Position numbers and translations under genes: made by a program. Below are positions 1 to 8,465 of a stretch of DNA of 62,501 bases, in pieces. Numbering within the stretch: the stretch's first letter is position 1; each line of letters starts with the position of its first letter. Source of the DNA: an uncultured Bacteroidaceae bacterium (GTDB lineage Bacteria; Bacteroidota; Bacteroidia; Bacteroidales; Bacteroidaceae); assembly GCA_905234125.1 (NCBI GenBank), contig CAJOGQ010000048.1, positions 1 through 62,501 on the forward strand, written 5' to 3'. The notes below the pieces were generated by a model. It was not told the origin of the DNA and did not search any database. It saw only the letters and a program-made list of their open reading frames with translations.

Positions 1-1363
1 TACTACGTGTCACGGTGCGGGCAGCGGCGGTGGAGCCTTCCGTTGCACTAACAATAGTGGGATCGGCACTGCTGTCGAACTTCATATACTTTGTCCCGCC
101 TTGCAGCCAGTAGTAGCCGTATGTGGCATCGGTCAGCGGCAGGAAGATGATGTTGCCCGCAGGGTTTGAGCTGCCTCCGCTCTTGGCACGGAAGTAAACG
201 CCACTGACCAGCGTGCCGCCGTTGTCATAGCCTTGGCCGAAAATGCAGTCACAATTATCAATGAGTGCCTGCGCCTCGTCTTCTGTCGGCAGGGCGGCCT
301 TGACGGCATCCGACAGGCTTTCGTATTCTACATTTGATGTCTTATCGTAGGGCAGCGTGGCTCCCTCGTTGCGGACAGCCCAGGACTTGCCCGTCGTCAT
401 CTCGATATGCTCGGCCAATGTGGCACTGAAGCGGTAAGCCTTACCACTGACCAGATTCTTGCCGGTCACATTGCCTGCATAGACCGTTCCGTCGCTGCAA
501 CGCACGGTGACATGGTAGCGACCCGTGGAGTGGTTCTTGGGGAAGAGCATCATCCAAGCCACAAGGGTGTAGTCGTTGCCGATGATGCAATTGGTAAAGC
601 CTAATGACTGTTTGTATTGCTTGTAGTTCGCATCACTTCCATCGTTATAGTCCATGCCCGTTGCCTGAACGTTGTTGCCACTCTCAGCATTGAGTGACTC
701 GAAATTCTCTGTAATTCTGGTGGGGAAATATAGGTTGTTGTCAGCATAGCGCGTCACAGTCAGCTCACTCACAGTCTTACCCACAGCCGATGCAGGCAGC
801 GTGAGCGTAAAGCGACACGGACTGCACACATTATTGAAATGGAACAGGCACGAAGCCTCGCCATTGGTAGTCACCTTGGGAGCCACCATATAGTTGTAAG
901 TGCCTAAGTGTGCCGTGCTGTTATTGCCCGTTTGAGATTGATCGCCCAGCCATATCATCCGATAGGTAGTGCCATCGGAATTGCTGTTGTATGGATAATA
1001 GGAATAGTACACAGCATCGTGGTTCAAGGTAAATGCGCCCCCTTCAAAACTCGTCTGCAGACTGCCTGAAGAGGTACTGCTCATGGCTTTGTGCGTTGTG
1101 CTCTGTAGATCGCCATTGAACGAGCCTACCACACAGATCACGTCGCCAGTATTCCAAGCGAACGACAAACCACTTTCACCGGCAGTCAGCGTGACACGAG
1201 TGGCAAGGCCATCCTCCTGGTCACCATATTCATAACTCGGCATGCAGGCATACACACCCTGCTGCATATTTGCTTCGGACAAGCCAGAAGTGTCGTCCGC
1301 TGCACAACCTACGAAAAGCAGTAGCGTTGATAGATATAAGATCAGTTTCTTCATTATCTTCAT
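1..1363 (-). CDS. fimbrillin-like surface lipoprotein, C-terminus cut by window edge
   Basis: The frame stays open from the start to the window edge, giving at least 451 residues without a stop. Two in-frame ATGs are possible, at 1363 and 1354; both give a hydrophobic signal ending in a lipobox (LLLFVGC), so the product should be a lipoprotein. The segment around residues 50-140 (ATRVTLTAGESG, then FAWNTGDVICVV) resembles the N-terminal domain of Mfa/FimA-type fimbrillin-like proteins. The C-terminal part has an LPTEDEAQALIDNC segment of the kind seen in Bacteroidota surface modules. It follows a 37-codon ORF that shares its promoter. The exact role, fimbrial subunit or other adhesin, cannot be decided from this fragment. 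Confidence 0.7.
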   Translation of the reverse strand, partial: MKIMKKLILYLSTLLLFVGCAADDTSGLSEANMQQGVYACMPSYEYGDQEDGLATRVTLTAGESGLSFAWNTGDVICVVGSFNGDLQSTTHKAMSSTSSGSLQTSFEGGAFTLNHDAVYYSYYPYNSNSDGTTYRMIWLGDQSQTGNNSTAHLGTYNYMVAPKVTTNGEASCLFHFNNVCSPCRFTLTLPASAVGKTVSELTVTRYADNNLYFPTRITENFESLNAESGNNVQATGMDYNDGSDANYKQYKQSLGFTNCIIGNDYTLVAWMMLFPKNHSTGRYHVTVRCSDGTVYAGNVTGKNLVSGKAYRFSATLAEHIEMTTGKSWAVRNEGATLPYDKTSNVEYESLSDAVKAALPTEDEAQALIDNCDCIFGQGYDNGGTLVSGVYFRAKSGGSSNPAGNIIFLPLTDATYGYYWLQGGTKYMKFDSSADPTIVSATEGSTAAARTVTRS

Positions 1364-1415
1364 GATTCTTTAATTAAACCCATAGTAACTTCATCGATTA
1401 CACTGTTCACTATTC

Positions 1416-1529
1416 TTAATCTCCCCATACATAATTGCGACCTTCTCCTGTTGGACTTCCATTCATGAAATGAGTAATGACAACTTTTATTCCCTTAATT
1501 CTTGGTGGCAAATACTTCTTCTTTCTCAT
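1416..1529 (-). CDS. 37-residue small ORF upstream of fimbrillin-like gene
   Basis: ATG at 1529 opens a 37-codon frame that ends in TAA at 1416. It lies between a TACCTTTG promoter (1637-1644) and the lipoprotein gene. The peptide begins MRKKKYLPPRIKG, is basic at the N-terminus, and ends NYVWGD. It has no membrane segment. I recognise no named family, although short peptides with a Lys-rich start and a Gly/Trp/Asp end are common in Prevotella surface operons. The gene could be a leader peptide, a small secreted factor, or a chance ORF. Its position and undisturbed frame are the only support. Confidence 0.45.
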   Translation of the reverse strand: MRKKKYLPPRIKGIKVVITHFMNGSPTGEGRNYVWGD

Positions 1530-1636
1530 AATAACTTTTTAAATTGTTGACACACAGACACATGAAATCCATCGCAATCAATCATTTACGCAGTGCATTG
1601 AACATCTTTCTCATTATGTCATGGTGTTTATGAGGG

Positions 1637-1644
1637 CAAAGGTA
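1637..1644 (-). promoter_or_regulatory. -7 box TACCTTTG for small ORF and fimbrillin-like gene
   Basis: Minus-strand TACCTTTG matches the Bacteroidota TAnnTTTG consensus. It would start transcription near 1631, leaving a leader of about 100 nt before the small ORF. Confidence 0.6.
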
Positions 1645-1812
1645 CACTTTTTTTTCCAACCCACCAAACAATTCCCCATTTTTTATTACCGCCGCAAATT
1701 TACGATAAATAAACGAAACAAACAAATACAATAAAAAGATGGAAACAAAACATGTAGACAAGCAAACAACGGATGGAACTGTGCATAATATGGATACAAT
1801 ATATCAATTCTT

Positions 1813-2283
1813 TTACTCCAAAGGAATCTCGGGATGCTGGACGGAGAGTGGCAGCCCCTCATAGAGAATAGCGGTCTTGGAACCGTTGTTCTCCCCGTGA
1901 TGGATGGTGTTCACCGTCTCGACCACAGCCTCGCCCTCATGAATCGTCTTCTGATGGCCTTCCAAATCTATCACCGTCAGTTCGCCCTGAAGGAGCACGC
2001 CGTAGTTCATCACGGGATGATGGTGCCATCCCAATTTTTGTCCTGGCGGTATCTCATAGTGCATGGCCACCAGTTCTGGGCGTCCCTGCAGATAATCAGG
2101 CAGTTCGGCGCCGTCCCAGCTCTGGCTGGTACGTATCAGTTCCTCACTCGTCACAGCCGGAGCTGGCTTATCCACTTGGTCGCCGGCCTTTTTGCAACCC
2201 GTGAACAACATGGACACGAGCATTGCGCCGCCCACGAAGGAAACGGCTGTCGGCCACCATTTATTTCTCTTTCCCTGTCCCAT
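1813..2283 (-). CDS. cupin-domain lipoprotein
   Basis: A 156-residue protein with an N-terminal hydrophobic segment ending in a lipobox (LFTGC at about residue 30), so probably a lipoprotein. Residues 70-150 form a small cupin barrel: the metal-binding cluster GWHHHPVMNYG is followed by a Gly-rich turn (LLQGELTVID) and a late His pair (NTIHHGEN) typical of the second cupin motif. Such proteins bind a metal and act as small dioxygenases, isomerases or sensors; the substrate is not evident. It is transcribed divergently from the acetyltransferase gene, with its own TAACTTTG box just upstream of the ATG. Confidence 0.75.
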   Translation of the reverse strand: MGQGKRNKWWPTAVSFVGGAMLVSMLFTGCKKAGDQVDKPAPAVTSEELIRTSQSWDGAELPDYLQGRPELVAMHYEIPPGQKLGWHHHPVMNYGVLLQGELTVIDLEGHQKTIHEGEAVVETVNTIHHGENNGSKTAILYEGLPLSVQHPEIPLE

Positions 2284-2311
2284 TTTAGGTAACTTGTGAT
2301 ATATTTGCGCA

Positions 2312-2319
2312 CAAAGTTA
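2312..2319 (-). promoter_or_regulatory. -7 box TAACTTTG for cupin lipoprotein gene
   Basis: Minus-strand TAnnTTTG match about 30 nt upstream of the ATG at 2283. It is back to back with the plus-strand box at 2342-2349. Confidence 0.55.
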
Positions 2320-2341
2320 TGAATAATCGGGGAATTATCAC

Positions 2342-2349
2342 TATCTTTG
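2342..2349 (+). promoter_or_regulatory. -7 box TATCTTTG for acetyltransferase gene
   Basis: Plus-strand TAnnTTTG match 70 nt upstream of the ATG at 2420. Confidence 0.55.
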
Positions 2350-2419
2350 CCCCACTTTTGTGCGAAATCTTTATCAAAGAAGACTAAACCATGTAATTAT
2401 GGGATAAAACGATATAGAT

Positions 2420-2989
2420 ATGACAGAACTGGAAAAATGCAACGCTGGATTGGACTACACCTATGCGGATGAAGAATTAATTGCCCGGAAAAGTAGAGCC
2501 ATCCGTTGGTGTGAGGAGTACAACGCCATCGACGGAGAGGATTATGAGGCTCAGTATGCCCACCTCAAGAAAATGCTGGGGGGTGTCGGGGAACGGGTGT
2601 GGATTGCCAAGACCTTCAACTGTGACTGTGGCAAGAACATCTTTATCGGCAACGACTTCACGGGCAACTTCAACCTGACCATCCTTGACATCCGGGAGGT
2701 CTATATCGGGAACCATGTGATGATTGGACCGAACACCTTAATCACAACGGTTGGCCATCCCTTATCGCCCAAGGCAAGACGTGGTTATGGCGCTTTCGCC
2801 AAGCCTGTCAGAATTGGGAATGACGTATGGATTGGTGGCAATGTAACCATCCTGCCGGGCATCACCATCGGCAATAATGTGGTGATAGCGGCAGGAGCGG
2901 TGGTCACAAAGGACATTCCAGACAACAGCCTTGTCGGTGGTGTCCCAGCCAGACTGATTCGGGAACTTGAAAATGATGTGGAAGAATGA
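2420..2989 (+). CDS. sugar O-acetyltransferase, left-handed beta-helix family
   Basis: A 189-residue protein with the maltose/galactoside acetyltransferase architecture. A helical N-terminal region (about 1-60) precedes hexapeptide repeats such as IFIGNDF, VYIGNHVMIGPN, VRIGNDVWIGGNVTILPG and ITIGNNVVIAAGAVV. The conserved catalytic His lies in TTVGHPLSP, and the C-terminal VGGVPARLIR closes the acetyl-CoA-binding coil. The enzyme should transfer acetyl from acetyl-CoA to a sugar hydroxyl in the cytoplasm. Length is normal for the Maa/LacA group. The acceptor cannot be told from sequence; the gene stands alone between divergent and convergent neighbours. Confidence 0.88.
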   Translation: MTELEKCNAGLDYTYADEELIARKSRAIRWCEEYNAIDGEDYEAQYAHLKKMLGGVGERVWIAKTFNCDCGKNIFIGNDFTGNFNLTILDIREVYIGNHVMIGPNTLITTVGHPLSPKARRGYGAFAKPVRIGNDVWIGGNVTILPGITIGNNVVIAAGAVVTKDIPDNSLVGGVPARLIRELENDVEE

Positions 2990-3024
2990 TTGCCATCATC
3001 ATGAACGGATTGTGTTCATCTATA

Positions 3025-3588
3025 TTAGTCTACAACTTCACGATGATATTCCTCGTCAGCTTCGTCATAGACGCATGTCAGTTCGTCCACCATCACTTCA
3101 CCATTCTCCACGTGAACTTTCATTTTGTTTTCGCCATGCCACCCACCATCAGTGAACGTGTAGTGATACCAGCCCTCGGAGTCTTTGGTGATGCTGAGCA
3201 CTTTATCCTTGACGTCCTCTGCACCGGGCTTGCCATCTTGGGAAGCAGTGCGGAAAAGCCAGCCGGCATAGCCCTCACCATCATACTCGTACTGGTCTTT
3301 GAGGTATTGTAGCATCTTCGCCGTACAGTGTGCCTTCAGGAAATCCTCATCGTTGTAAAGTGTGTGCTCGTACATGTTGGTGATGAAATCACGGATGAGT
3401 GCGTCATCCTCAGAGTTTTGTGCGGAGGCATCATCCTTCACCTCCTCATCAACGTTCTTTTCTGTCACCTCTTCAGAGGCATTCTTGTCGTTCGCATTCT
3501 TGCCGTTTTCGCAAGAGGTGGTGCAGGTCAGCAGAAAGCATGCTGACACAACAATCAGTAAATACTTCATATTCATAATAGTAGTCAA
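3025..3588 (-). CDS. DUF3828-like lipoprotein
   Basis: The signal segment ends in LTCTTSC, fitting lipoprotein processing. Several in-frame ATGs lie at the start; MNMKYLL or MKYLL is as plausible as the first. Residues about 30-60 are a charged Lys/Glu/Asn/Asp linker. The C-terminal 120 residues (DDALIRDFITNMYEH onward, then WYHYTFTDGGW) resemble the DUF3828/NTF2-like fold, which has no assigned activity. It is the last gene of a minus-strand group after the esterase, nitroreductase and DUF1294 genes, 27 nt below the last. Probably periplasmic or outer-membrane anchored. Confidence 0.6.
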   Translation of the reverse strand: MTTIMNMKYLLIVVSACFLLTCTTSCENGKNANDKNASEEVTEKNVDEEVKDDASAQNSEDDALIRDFITNMYEHTLYNDEDFLKAHCTAKMLQYLKDQYEYDGEGYAGWLFRTASQDGKPGAEDVKDKVLSITKDSEGWYHYTFTDGGWHGENKMKVHVENGEVMVDELTCVYDEADEEYHREVVD

Positions 3589-3615
3589 TTATTAGTTTTT
3601 GTTATTCTTATAATA

Positions 3616-3912
3616 TTAATGTGTATGGATCAGATAAATAATTGCTATCTGTGCCAATAAAATCAGCGGAAGACCATACTTGAACTTCTTGTGCATTGTC
3701 TTGTGATGCCAAATTCTCATTCCCAATAATGCACCAATACTGCCACCAATGATGGCAAGAATCAGCAAAGTGGCTTCCGAGATGCGCCACTTGCTGTTCT
3801 TTGCCTTCCACTTATCTATGCCATAGACAAAGAAGGCCACAATGTTGATGACTATGAGATATATGAGTGTTATATGTATCAAAACGGTATGCGAAAGGAT
3901 GAAATACACCAT
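3616..3912 (-). CDS. DUF1294 small membrane protein
   Basis: A 98-residue protein with three hydrophobic segments (about residues 5-30, 48-66 and 78-95). It carries the DUF1294 signature: YGIDKWKAKNSKWRISE in a cytoplasmic loop followed by LLILAIIGGSIGALLGM and a basic HHKTMHKKFKYG stretch. Family function is unknown. It sits 19 nt after the nitroreductase stop and 27 nt before the next gene, so it is probably co-transcribed. Confidence 0.8.
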   Translation of the reverse strand: MVYFILSHTVLIHITLIYLIVINIVAFFVYGIDKWKAKNSKWRISEATLLILAIIGGSIGALLGMRIWHHKTMHKKFKYGLPLILLAQIAIIYLIHTH

Positions 3913-3931
3913 AATTATATATATGGCTCAA

Positions 3932-4486
3932 TCATTTGATATACTTCACCTTCGATGTGTCGCGAGGCTTGGCATCGGGTTGCTCGTCGGGGTAGCCTAC
4001 AGCGATGACATACAGCAGTTTGTAGTCAGCGGGGATGTCGAGACGGTCGCGGAAAGCTTTGGCTCTTTCGTCAGTCGTCAAGGCACGAACAGGTCCTGTC
4101 TGTATGCAGGTTCCGAGTCCCAAAGACTGGGCGGCCAACATCATGTTCTCACCCATCAGGCCAGCATCAAGGTCGAACTTTCCGTCTGCAGGAGCACAGA
4201 CACAGATGAGGTTAGGGGAATTGCGGCACATGTCCTTCACATCGGCCATCAGCTTCTGGTCTTCAATGATTCGCACAGCCCAGTTCTGTCGGTTTATGGC
4301 ACTCGGAGCGTTGATGCCAGCAAGGGCTATGGCTTCCAACTTCTCATGTTCAACCGGCTTGTCGAGATACTTGCGGACAGACCGACGCGCCATGATGTTA
4401 CCAATCACTTCGTTATTGTACACTTCTTGTGCCGAAAGGGTCAGCACGCCCATCATTGCCATGAGGCAGATAATCATTTTTTTCAT
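3932..4486 (-). CDS. nitroreductase-family protein with signal peptide
   Basis: A 184-residue protein. Residues about 1-20 (MKKMIICLMAMMGVLTLSAQ) look like a cleavable signal peptide. The rest is a compact flavin nitroreductase domain: the FMN-binding start IMARRSVRKYLDKPVE, then NAPSAINRQNWAVRI, a Gly/Leu-rich QSLGLGTCIQTGP segment and the closing YVIAVGYPDEQP. Members reduce nitroaromatics, quinones or other substrates with NAD(P)H and FMN, normally in the cytoplasm. An exported copy is unusual because it needs a flavin and an electron donor outside. It lies 14 nt after the esterase gene, in the same operon. Confidence 0.82.
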   Translation of the reverse strand: MKKMIICLMAMMGVLTLSAQEVYNNEVIGNIMARRSVRKYLDKPVEHEKLEAIALAGINAPSAINRQNWAVRIIEDQKLMADVKDMCRNSPNLICVCAPADGKFDLDAGLMGENMMLAAQSLGLGTCIQTGPVRALTTDERAKAFRDRLDIPADYKLLYVIAVGYPDEQPDAKPRDTSKVKYIK

Positions 4487-4500
4487 AATCAGTATTTGTT

Positions 4501-5658
4501 TTAGTCTTTGAATATTTTCTGAGCAAAAAGAGTGAGATAGATGCGCCAGTTGCGCCAGATATGTCCACCATCATTCTCATAGTACTCGTAAGGATAGTGG
4601 TGCTCATCCAGATATTGGCGGAGTTCCGTGTTCATCTGCATAAGGAAGTCTTCCTTGCCGATAGCTATCCAGTAGAGTTTAGGTTTCGAGGCGAAGAGAG
4701 TGGCCATTTGCTGATCGAATTGGGCATCATTCCGCTTCACTCTTCCTGCGGCAGACTGGAGGCCGTAGTAGTCGAAAGTCTGAGGATAACGGTAGGAGAT
4801 GCCGAACGTGTGACCTCCACCCATCGAGAGACCTGTAACGGCTCTTCCCGACCGCTTCTTGATGGTCTTGTAGTGCTTGTCAACCCAGTTGACGATGTCC
4901 ATGAAGCTCTCTTCCATTGAAGCCTTTGCCCCAAGTTGGTTGAAGGCGTTTCCGTCGGGGACGTACATACCCGCGTGCCACCAGCCAGGTGCGGCATCGC
5001 AAGGAGGATTGCCATTGGGCATCACCACAATCATGGGCACAGCTTTGCCCTGAGCTATCAGGTTGTCCAGTATTTGTGATGCACGTCCAAGGTCGCCCCA
5101 GGCTGTCTCATCCCCGCCATGGCCATGCAGGAGATATAGAACAGGAAAGGCCTTCTTCCCGTCGTAAGTGGGGGGAAGATACACGGTCATGCGACGTTGG
5201 GTTCCTAAGGTGGGACTGTCGTACCAAACCCGGCTAAGTGTGCCGTGAGGTACATCATTCACAGCATAGAGACTCCCCTTGTCGCCCTGTTCTTTCGAGA
5301 CGATAAAGATGTTGCTGAGTGTGGAGATGTCACGGTTCACATAGGAGTTGGCAGGGTCGATGAAACGCTGTCCGTCAACCGAGATGCTATAGGAATAAAG
5401 TTCGGGATTCAAGGGTTGGGTGGTCACGCTCCATACCCCATTCTCCCCCTTCTGCATCTCCAGACGGCGGTTGCGAATCTCCTCAAAGTCGCCGCTGACA
5501 CTCACCTTTTGTGCCGTAGGATCATAGAAGTTGAAGGTCACGCTTCCGTCGGTATTGATGACAGGAGAAGTCACTCTGGGCCTCTGACCCAGTTGCTGTT
5601 GAGCGAAGCTCTGCATCGCCATCAGGCAACAGCTAATTAGTAAAAAGAAATGTTTCAT
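4501..5658 (-). CDS. exported carbohydrate esterase (feruloyl/acetyl esterase type)
   Basis: The start at 5658 is chosen because a TACATTTG promoter box lies at 5704-5711, over the farther upstream ATG. It gives a 385-residue protein with a clean signal peptide ending QSFAQ. Residues about 25-110 form an E-set/CBM48-like domain (GSVTFNFYDPTAQKVSVSG). The rest is an alpha/beta hydrolase of the esterase D/feruloyl esterase type with LLHGHGGDETAW, nucleophile Ser in TGLSMGGG and a catalytic His in NDGGHIW. Such enzymes remove ferulic or acetyl groups from xylan. It heads a four-gene operon. A relative with a long insertion is at 30998-32320. Confidence 0.85.
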   Translation of the reverse strand: MKHFFLLISCCLMAMQSFAQQQLGQRPRVTSPVINTDGSVTFNFYDPTAQKVSVSGDFEEIRNRRLEMQKGENGVWSVTTQPLNPELYSYSISVDGQRFIDPANSYVNRDISTLSNIFIVSKEQGDKGSLYAVNDVPHGTLSRVWYDSPTLGTQRRMTVYLPPTYDGKKAFPVLYLLHGHGGDETAWGDLGRASQILDNLIAQGKAVPMIVVMPNGNPPCDAAPGWWHAGMYVPDGNAFNQLGAKASMEESFMDIVNWVDKHYKTIKKRSGRAVTGLSMGGGHTFGISYRYPQTFDYYGLQSAAGRVKRNDAQFDQQMATLFASKPKLYWIAIGKEDFLMQMNTELRQYLDEHHYPYEYYENDGGHIWRNWRIYLTLFAQKIFKD

Positions 5659-5703
5659 GAGTTTGTGTATTTGAGATAATTTATATATTTCCGATAATAT
5701 TTG

Positions 5704-5711
5704 CAAATGTA
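5704..5711 (-). promoter_or_regulatory. -7 box TACATTTG for esterase operon
   Basis: Minus-strand TAnnTTTG match about 45 nt before the chosen ATG at 5658; it excludes the in-frame ATG at 5706. Confidence 0.55.
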
Positions 5712-5786
5712 CAACAATTTATCAAACCTCACAAATTTTGAGTGAATTATTTTGAAGCATTTCTTTGTATTTTGTTCACTTATCCG

Positions 5787-5794
5787 TACCTTTG
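5787..5794 (+). promoter_or_regulatory. -7 box TACCTTTG for glycerate kinase gene
   Basis: Plus-strand consensus box followed by GC, with the ATG about 55 nt downstream. Confidence 0.6.
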
Positions 5795-5849
5795 CAAGCA
5801 AATTGCAATACAGGAATAGATTTTCTGAAGCATAATAGAAGAGTATATA

Positions 5850-6962
5850 ATGAAGAAAAGCAAACAGAAGAGAAAGATGATTGTGGCCATTGACTCGTTC
5901 AAGGGATGTCTGACTTCGATGGAGGCAAATCAGGCTGCATCGGATGGCGTCCGTTTGAAGATGCCAGAGGCCGAGGTGGTGCAGATTCCTGTCAGCGATG
6001 GGGGCGAGGGCTGGCTGGAAGCTTTTCAGACAGCTTTGGGAGGAGAATTAGTACAAATCCATGTCAAAGACCCGCTGATGCGACCTGTCTTGGCGCCGTA
6101 TCTTGTGCAGGGGGATAAGGCTGTGATTGAAATGGCCAAGGCGAGCGGACTCACGTTGCTTGCTCCTGAAGAGCGAAACCCGTTGGTGGCCAGCAGTTAT
6201 GGTACGGGGCAGTTGGTGACGGATGCCATTCGTCGAGGCTGCAAAGACATCATTGTAGGATTGGGCGGCAGCGCCACAAGTGATTGTGGCTTGGGCATGC
6301 TCCGTGCTGTCATAGATGCCTTTACACAGCAACTATCTTTGCAGGAAGAATCCATAAATCCAGGCACATGGAATGAGGTCTTGGCGGCATTACACGATGT
6401 CAAGTTCACGATTGCCACCGATGTCACCAATCCGCTTTGTGGTAAGCAAGGAGCAGCGGAGGTGTTTGCACCTCAGAAGGGCGCCACGCCTGAGATGATC
6501 CGATGTCTGGATGCCCGCGCCAGACGTTTTGCGGAGGATTCTGCCCGACATTTCGGCTACGATTGTCAGAATCAGCCAGGTGCAGGAGCTGCTGGAGGCT
6601 TAGGCTATGCCTTCATGCAGTATATGAAGGCTGAATGCCGTTCAGGCATCGAACTCCTGCTCGATGCCGTGCATTTCGATGAACTGCTGAAAGACGCTGA
6701 CCTTGTCATCACGGGTGAGGGCTCTGCAGACCGTCAGACGCTGATGGGCAAACTCCCATACGGCATACTTCAGAGAGCCCGCCACCACAACATACCAGTC
6801 TGTCTGCTGGCTGGTCGCATCAAAGATCAACAACTGTTGATTGATGCCGGCTTCACCCATGTGAAATGCATCAATCCACCAGAATTGCCTCTCGAAGAAG
6901 CCATGAAGCCAGAGACAGCGAAGAGGAATATCTGTCAATGTGTTTGTTCATGTCTGCAATGA
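5850..6962 (+). CDS. glycerate kinase (GarK/GlxK family)
   Basis: A 370-residue protein of the glycerate 2-kinase family, which phosphorylates D-glycerate with ATP in glyoxylate, glucarate or serine breakdown. Visible landmarks are VAIDSFKGCLTS at the N-terminus, PVSDGGEGW, GLGGSATSDCGLGML (nucleotide-binding Gly-rich loop), ATDVTNPLCG, and LVITGEGSADRQTLMGK near the end. Full length for the family. The annotated ATG gives a nine-residue basic extension (MKKSKQKRK); an alternative ATG at 5877 matches the usual family start and also has a purine-rich site. It stands alone, converging on the HAD gene with a 12-nt gap. Confidence 0.92.
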   Translation: MKKSKQKRKMIVAIDSFKGCLTSMEANQAASDGVRLKMPEAEVVQIPVSDGGEGWLEAFQTALGGELVQIHVKDPLMRPVLAPYLVQGDKAVIEMAKASGLTLLAPEERNPLVASSYGTGQLVTDAIRRGCKDIIVGLGGSATSDCGLGMLRAVIDAFTQQLSLQEESINPGTWNEVLAALHDVKFTIATDVTNPLCGKQGAAEVFAPQKGATPEMIRCLDARARRFAEDSARHFGYDCQNQPGAGAAGGLGYAFMQYMKAECRSGIELLLDAVHFDELLKDADLVITGEGSADRQTLMGKLPYGILQRARHHNIPVCLLAGRIKDQQLLIDAGFTHVKCINPPELPLEEAMKPETAKRNICQCVCSCLQ

Positions 6963-6974
6963 CGAGATTGATTT

Positions 6975-7748
6975 TCATAAAAAGAAGGTTTCTATTTTTT
7001 CCCATTCGTCACACAGCTCCTGCATCGAATGGAACAAGAGGTTCGCGCCAGGATTCAGCAAAGCTTCATCAGGTAGGGGGCCTGTGTTCACGGCAATTGT
7101 GAACACACCTGCCGCCACACCCGCCTCCACACCTAAAGGAGCATTTTCCACCACGATAAAGTTACAAGGAGTAAGCTCCCCTGCCCCCTTCGTGGATTGA
7201 ATGGATTTTCGATACTTCTCCATCCCCATCAAGTAAGGTTCAGGATTGGGCTTCCCGTATTTCACGTCGAAAGCAGTCACCATCAACTCCTCCTTGAAGA
7301 TGTCAGGAAAATTCCTGTTCAAACGGTCTAAGAGCGTCTTCTGACCGCTACCCGTCACCACCATCGGCACTACCCCACTCGCCTTCACCTTCACCAGCAA
7401 TTCATACGCTCCAGGCATCCTCTCGGCCTTGGGACACCGATTGAACAACTCGCTCTTATATTTATATATATTGTGTATCTCCTCCTCTGTGGCCTCATGT
7501 CCACGCTGACGAAGAGACACCAAATTGATGGTGCCGGCACCAGTGCGACCCTCGTGCATGTACGCCTCCCATTCAGGCAAGTCCAGTCCGAAGTGCGCCA
7601 TCGTCTCGTGCCAGCATCGGGCATGATTCTTCATCGAATCAAACAGCACCCCGTCCATATCGAACATCATAGCCTTCAGCTCCATCCGCTCCCAGCTTTT
7701 TCCTGCCAGATACCGTTCGACAGCAGATTCTATCTTTTTCCTATCCAT
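6975..7748 (-). CDS. HAD-superfamily phosphatase/phosphoglucomutase-like
   Basis: A 257-residue HAD subfamily IA protein. Motif I is MMFDMDGVLFDSM (nucleophile Asp and general acid Asp), motif II is VTGSGQKT, the conserved Lys lies in KYGKPNPEPYLMG, and motif III is VVENAPLGVEAGVAAG. The cap domain of about 70 residues between motifs I and II is of the beta-phosphoglucomutase type. The likely activity is phosphate removal or transfer on a small sugar phosphate; the substrate is unknown. The first 25 residues form a short helical extension, so MELKAMMFDMDG could also be the start. It follows the NUDIX gene by 23 nt in an apparent two-gene operon. Confidence 0.87.
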   Translation of the reverse strand: MDRKKIESAVERYLAGKSWERMELKAMMFDMDGVLFDSMKNHARCWHETMAHFGLDLPEWEAYMHEGRTGAGTINLVSLRQRGHEATEEEIHNIYKYKSELFNRCPKAERMPGAYELLVKVKASGVVPMVVTGSGQKTLLDRLNRNFPDIFKEELMVTAFDVKYGKPNPEPYLMGMEKYRKSIQSTKGAGELTPCNFIVVENAPLGVEAGVAAGVFTIAVNTGPLPDEALLNPGANLLFHSMQELCDEWEKIETFFL

Positions 7749-7771
7749 GCTTTTCCAACATCCCTACTCTT

Positions 7772-8323
7772 TCAAAAACTTTGCCCATCGCATGGGCTGA
7801 TTAATTCTTCCTCAATGATCTTCACCTCTTCTGGCGAAAAGTCTTTCATCATCTCCAGCCAAGTCTTCGTCTGCAAACGGATGTCCTTGCTGATTTCCTC
7901 CTTCGCCACACGCAACATCTCTTCGTGGTCGAAGGCCAACTGTTTCGGCACTGCGTTCAGAGGGAACCACTTCGCCTGCTGGGCATCGTCCATCCCCTTC
8001 ACTTCGCTCTGCCTCACCACAGAATAGTAGGCAATCGTCAATACACGTTCTCGTGGATCACGATCAGGAGCCGAAAAGGCATGAAACTGCTTCACCACAG
8101 CCGTCTTCAGTCCCGTCTCTTCCATCAGTTCACGCCTTGCGCCCTCCTCAGCCGATTCGTCCATCTCCAAGAATCCACCAGGGAAAGCCCAACAGCCCTT
8201 GTAAGGTTCACCACCTCGCTCAATGAGCAACACGTTCACACTCTTGCCGTCAAATCCGAAAATCACGTTATCCGTCGTCACGCTCGGATGCGGATACATG
8301 TAATGATACTTCAATTCTTCCAT
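7772..8323 (-). CDS. NUDIX hydrolase (ADP-ribose pyrophosphatase/regulator type)
   Basis: The open frame extends to 8488, but a TACCTTTG box at 8458-8465 lies inside that extension and would start transcription near 8452. I chose ATG 8323, which gives a 183-residue protein starting MEELKYHYMYPHPSV, the usual start for this group. An alternative ATG at 8452 would be nearly leaderless and would add a hydrophobic, signal-like segment (WILLFINFFLCAVML). The Nudix box is clear: GGFLEMDESAEEGARRELME, then ETG. Members hydrolyse nucleoside diphosphate derivatives such as ADP-ribose. The C-terminal 40 residues are helical and could be part of an NrtR-like extension, but this is weak. Confidence 0.85.
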   Translation of the reverse strand: MEELKYHYMYPHPSVTTDNVIFGFDGKSVNVLLIERGGEPYKGCWAFPGGFLEMDESAEEGARRELMEETGLKTAVVKQFHAFSAPDRDPRERVLTIAYYSVVRQSEVKGMDDAQQAKWFPLNAVPKQLAFDHEEMLRVAKEEISKDIRLQTKTWLEMMKDFSPEEVKIIEEELISPCDGQSF

Positions 8324-8457
8324 TTTCTTATGATTGATGCCTTCTTCATGAGCCTGCACTTCACAAGGGAATGATGTCAAAGCACTCTCCCCCTTCAGCA
8401 TGACTGCACAAAGAAAGAAATTGATAAACAATAATATCCATGTTTTCATCATGGAGG

Positions 8458-8465
8458 CAAAGGTA
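8458..8465 (-). promoter_or_regulatory. -7 box TACCTTTG for NUDIX-HAD operon
   Basis: Minus-strand consensus with a TTG about 20 nt upstream. It decides against the longest NUDIX frame. Confidence 0.6.
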
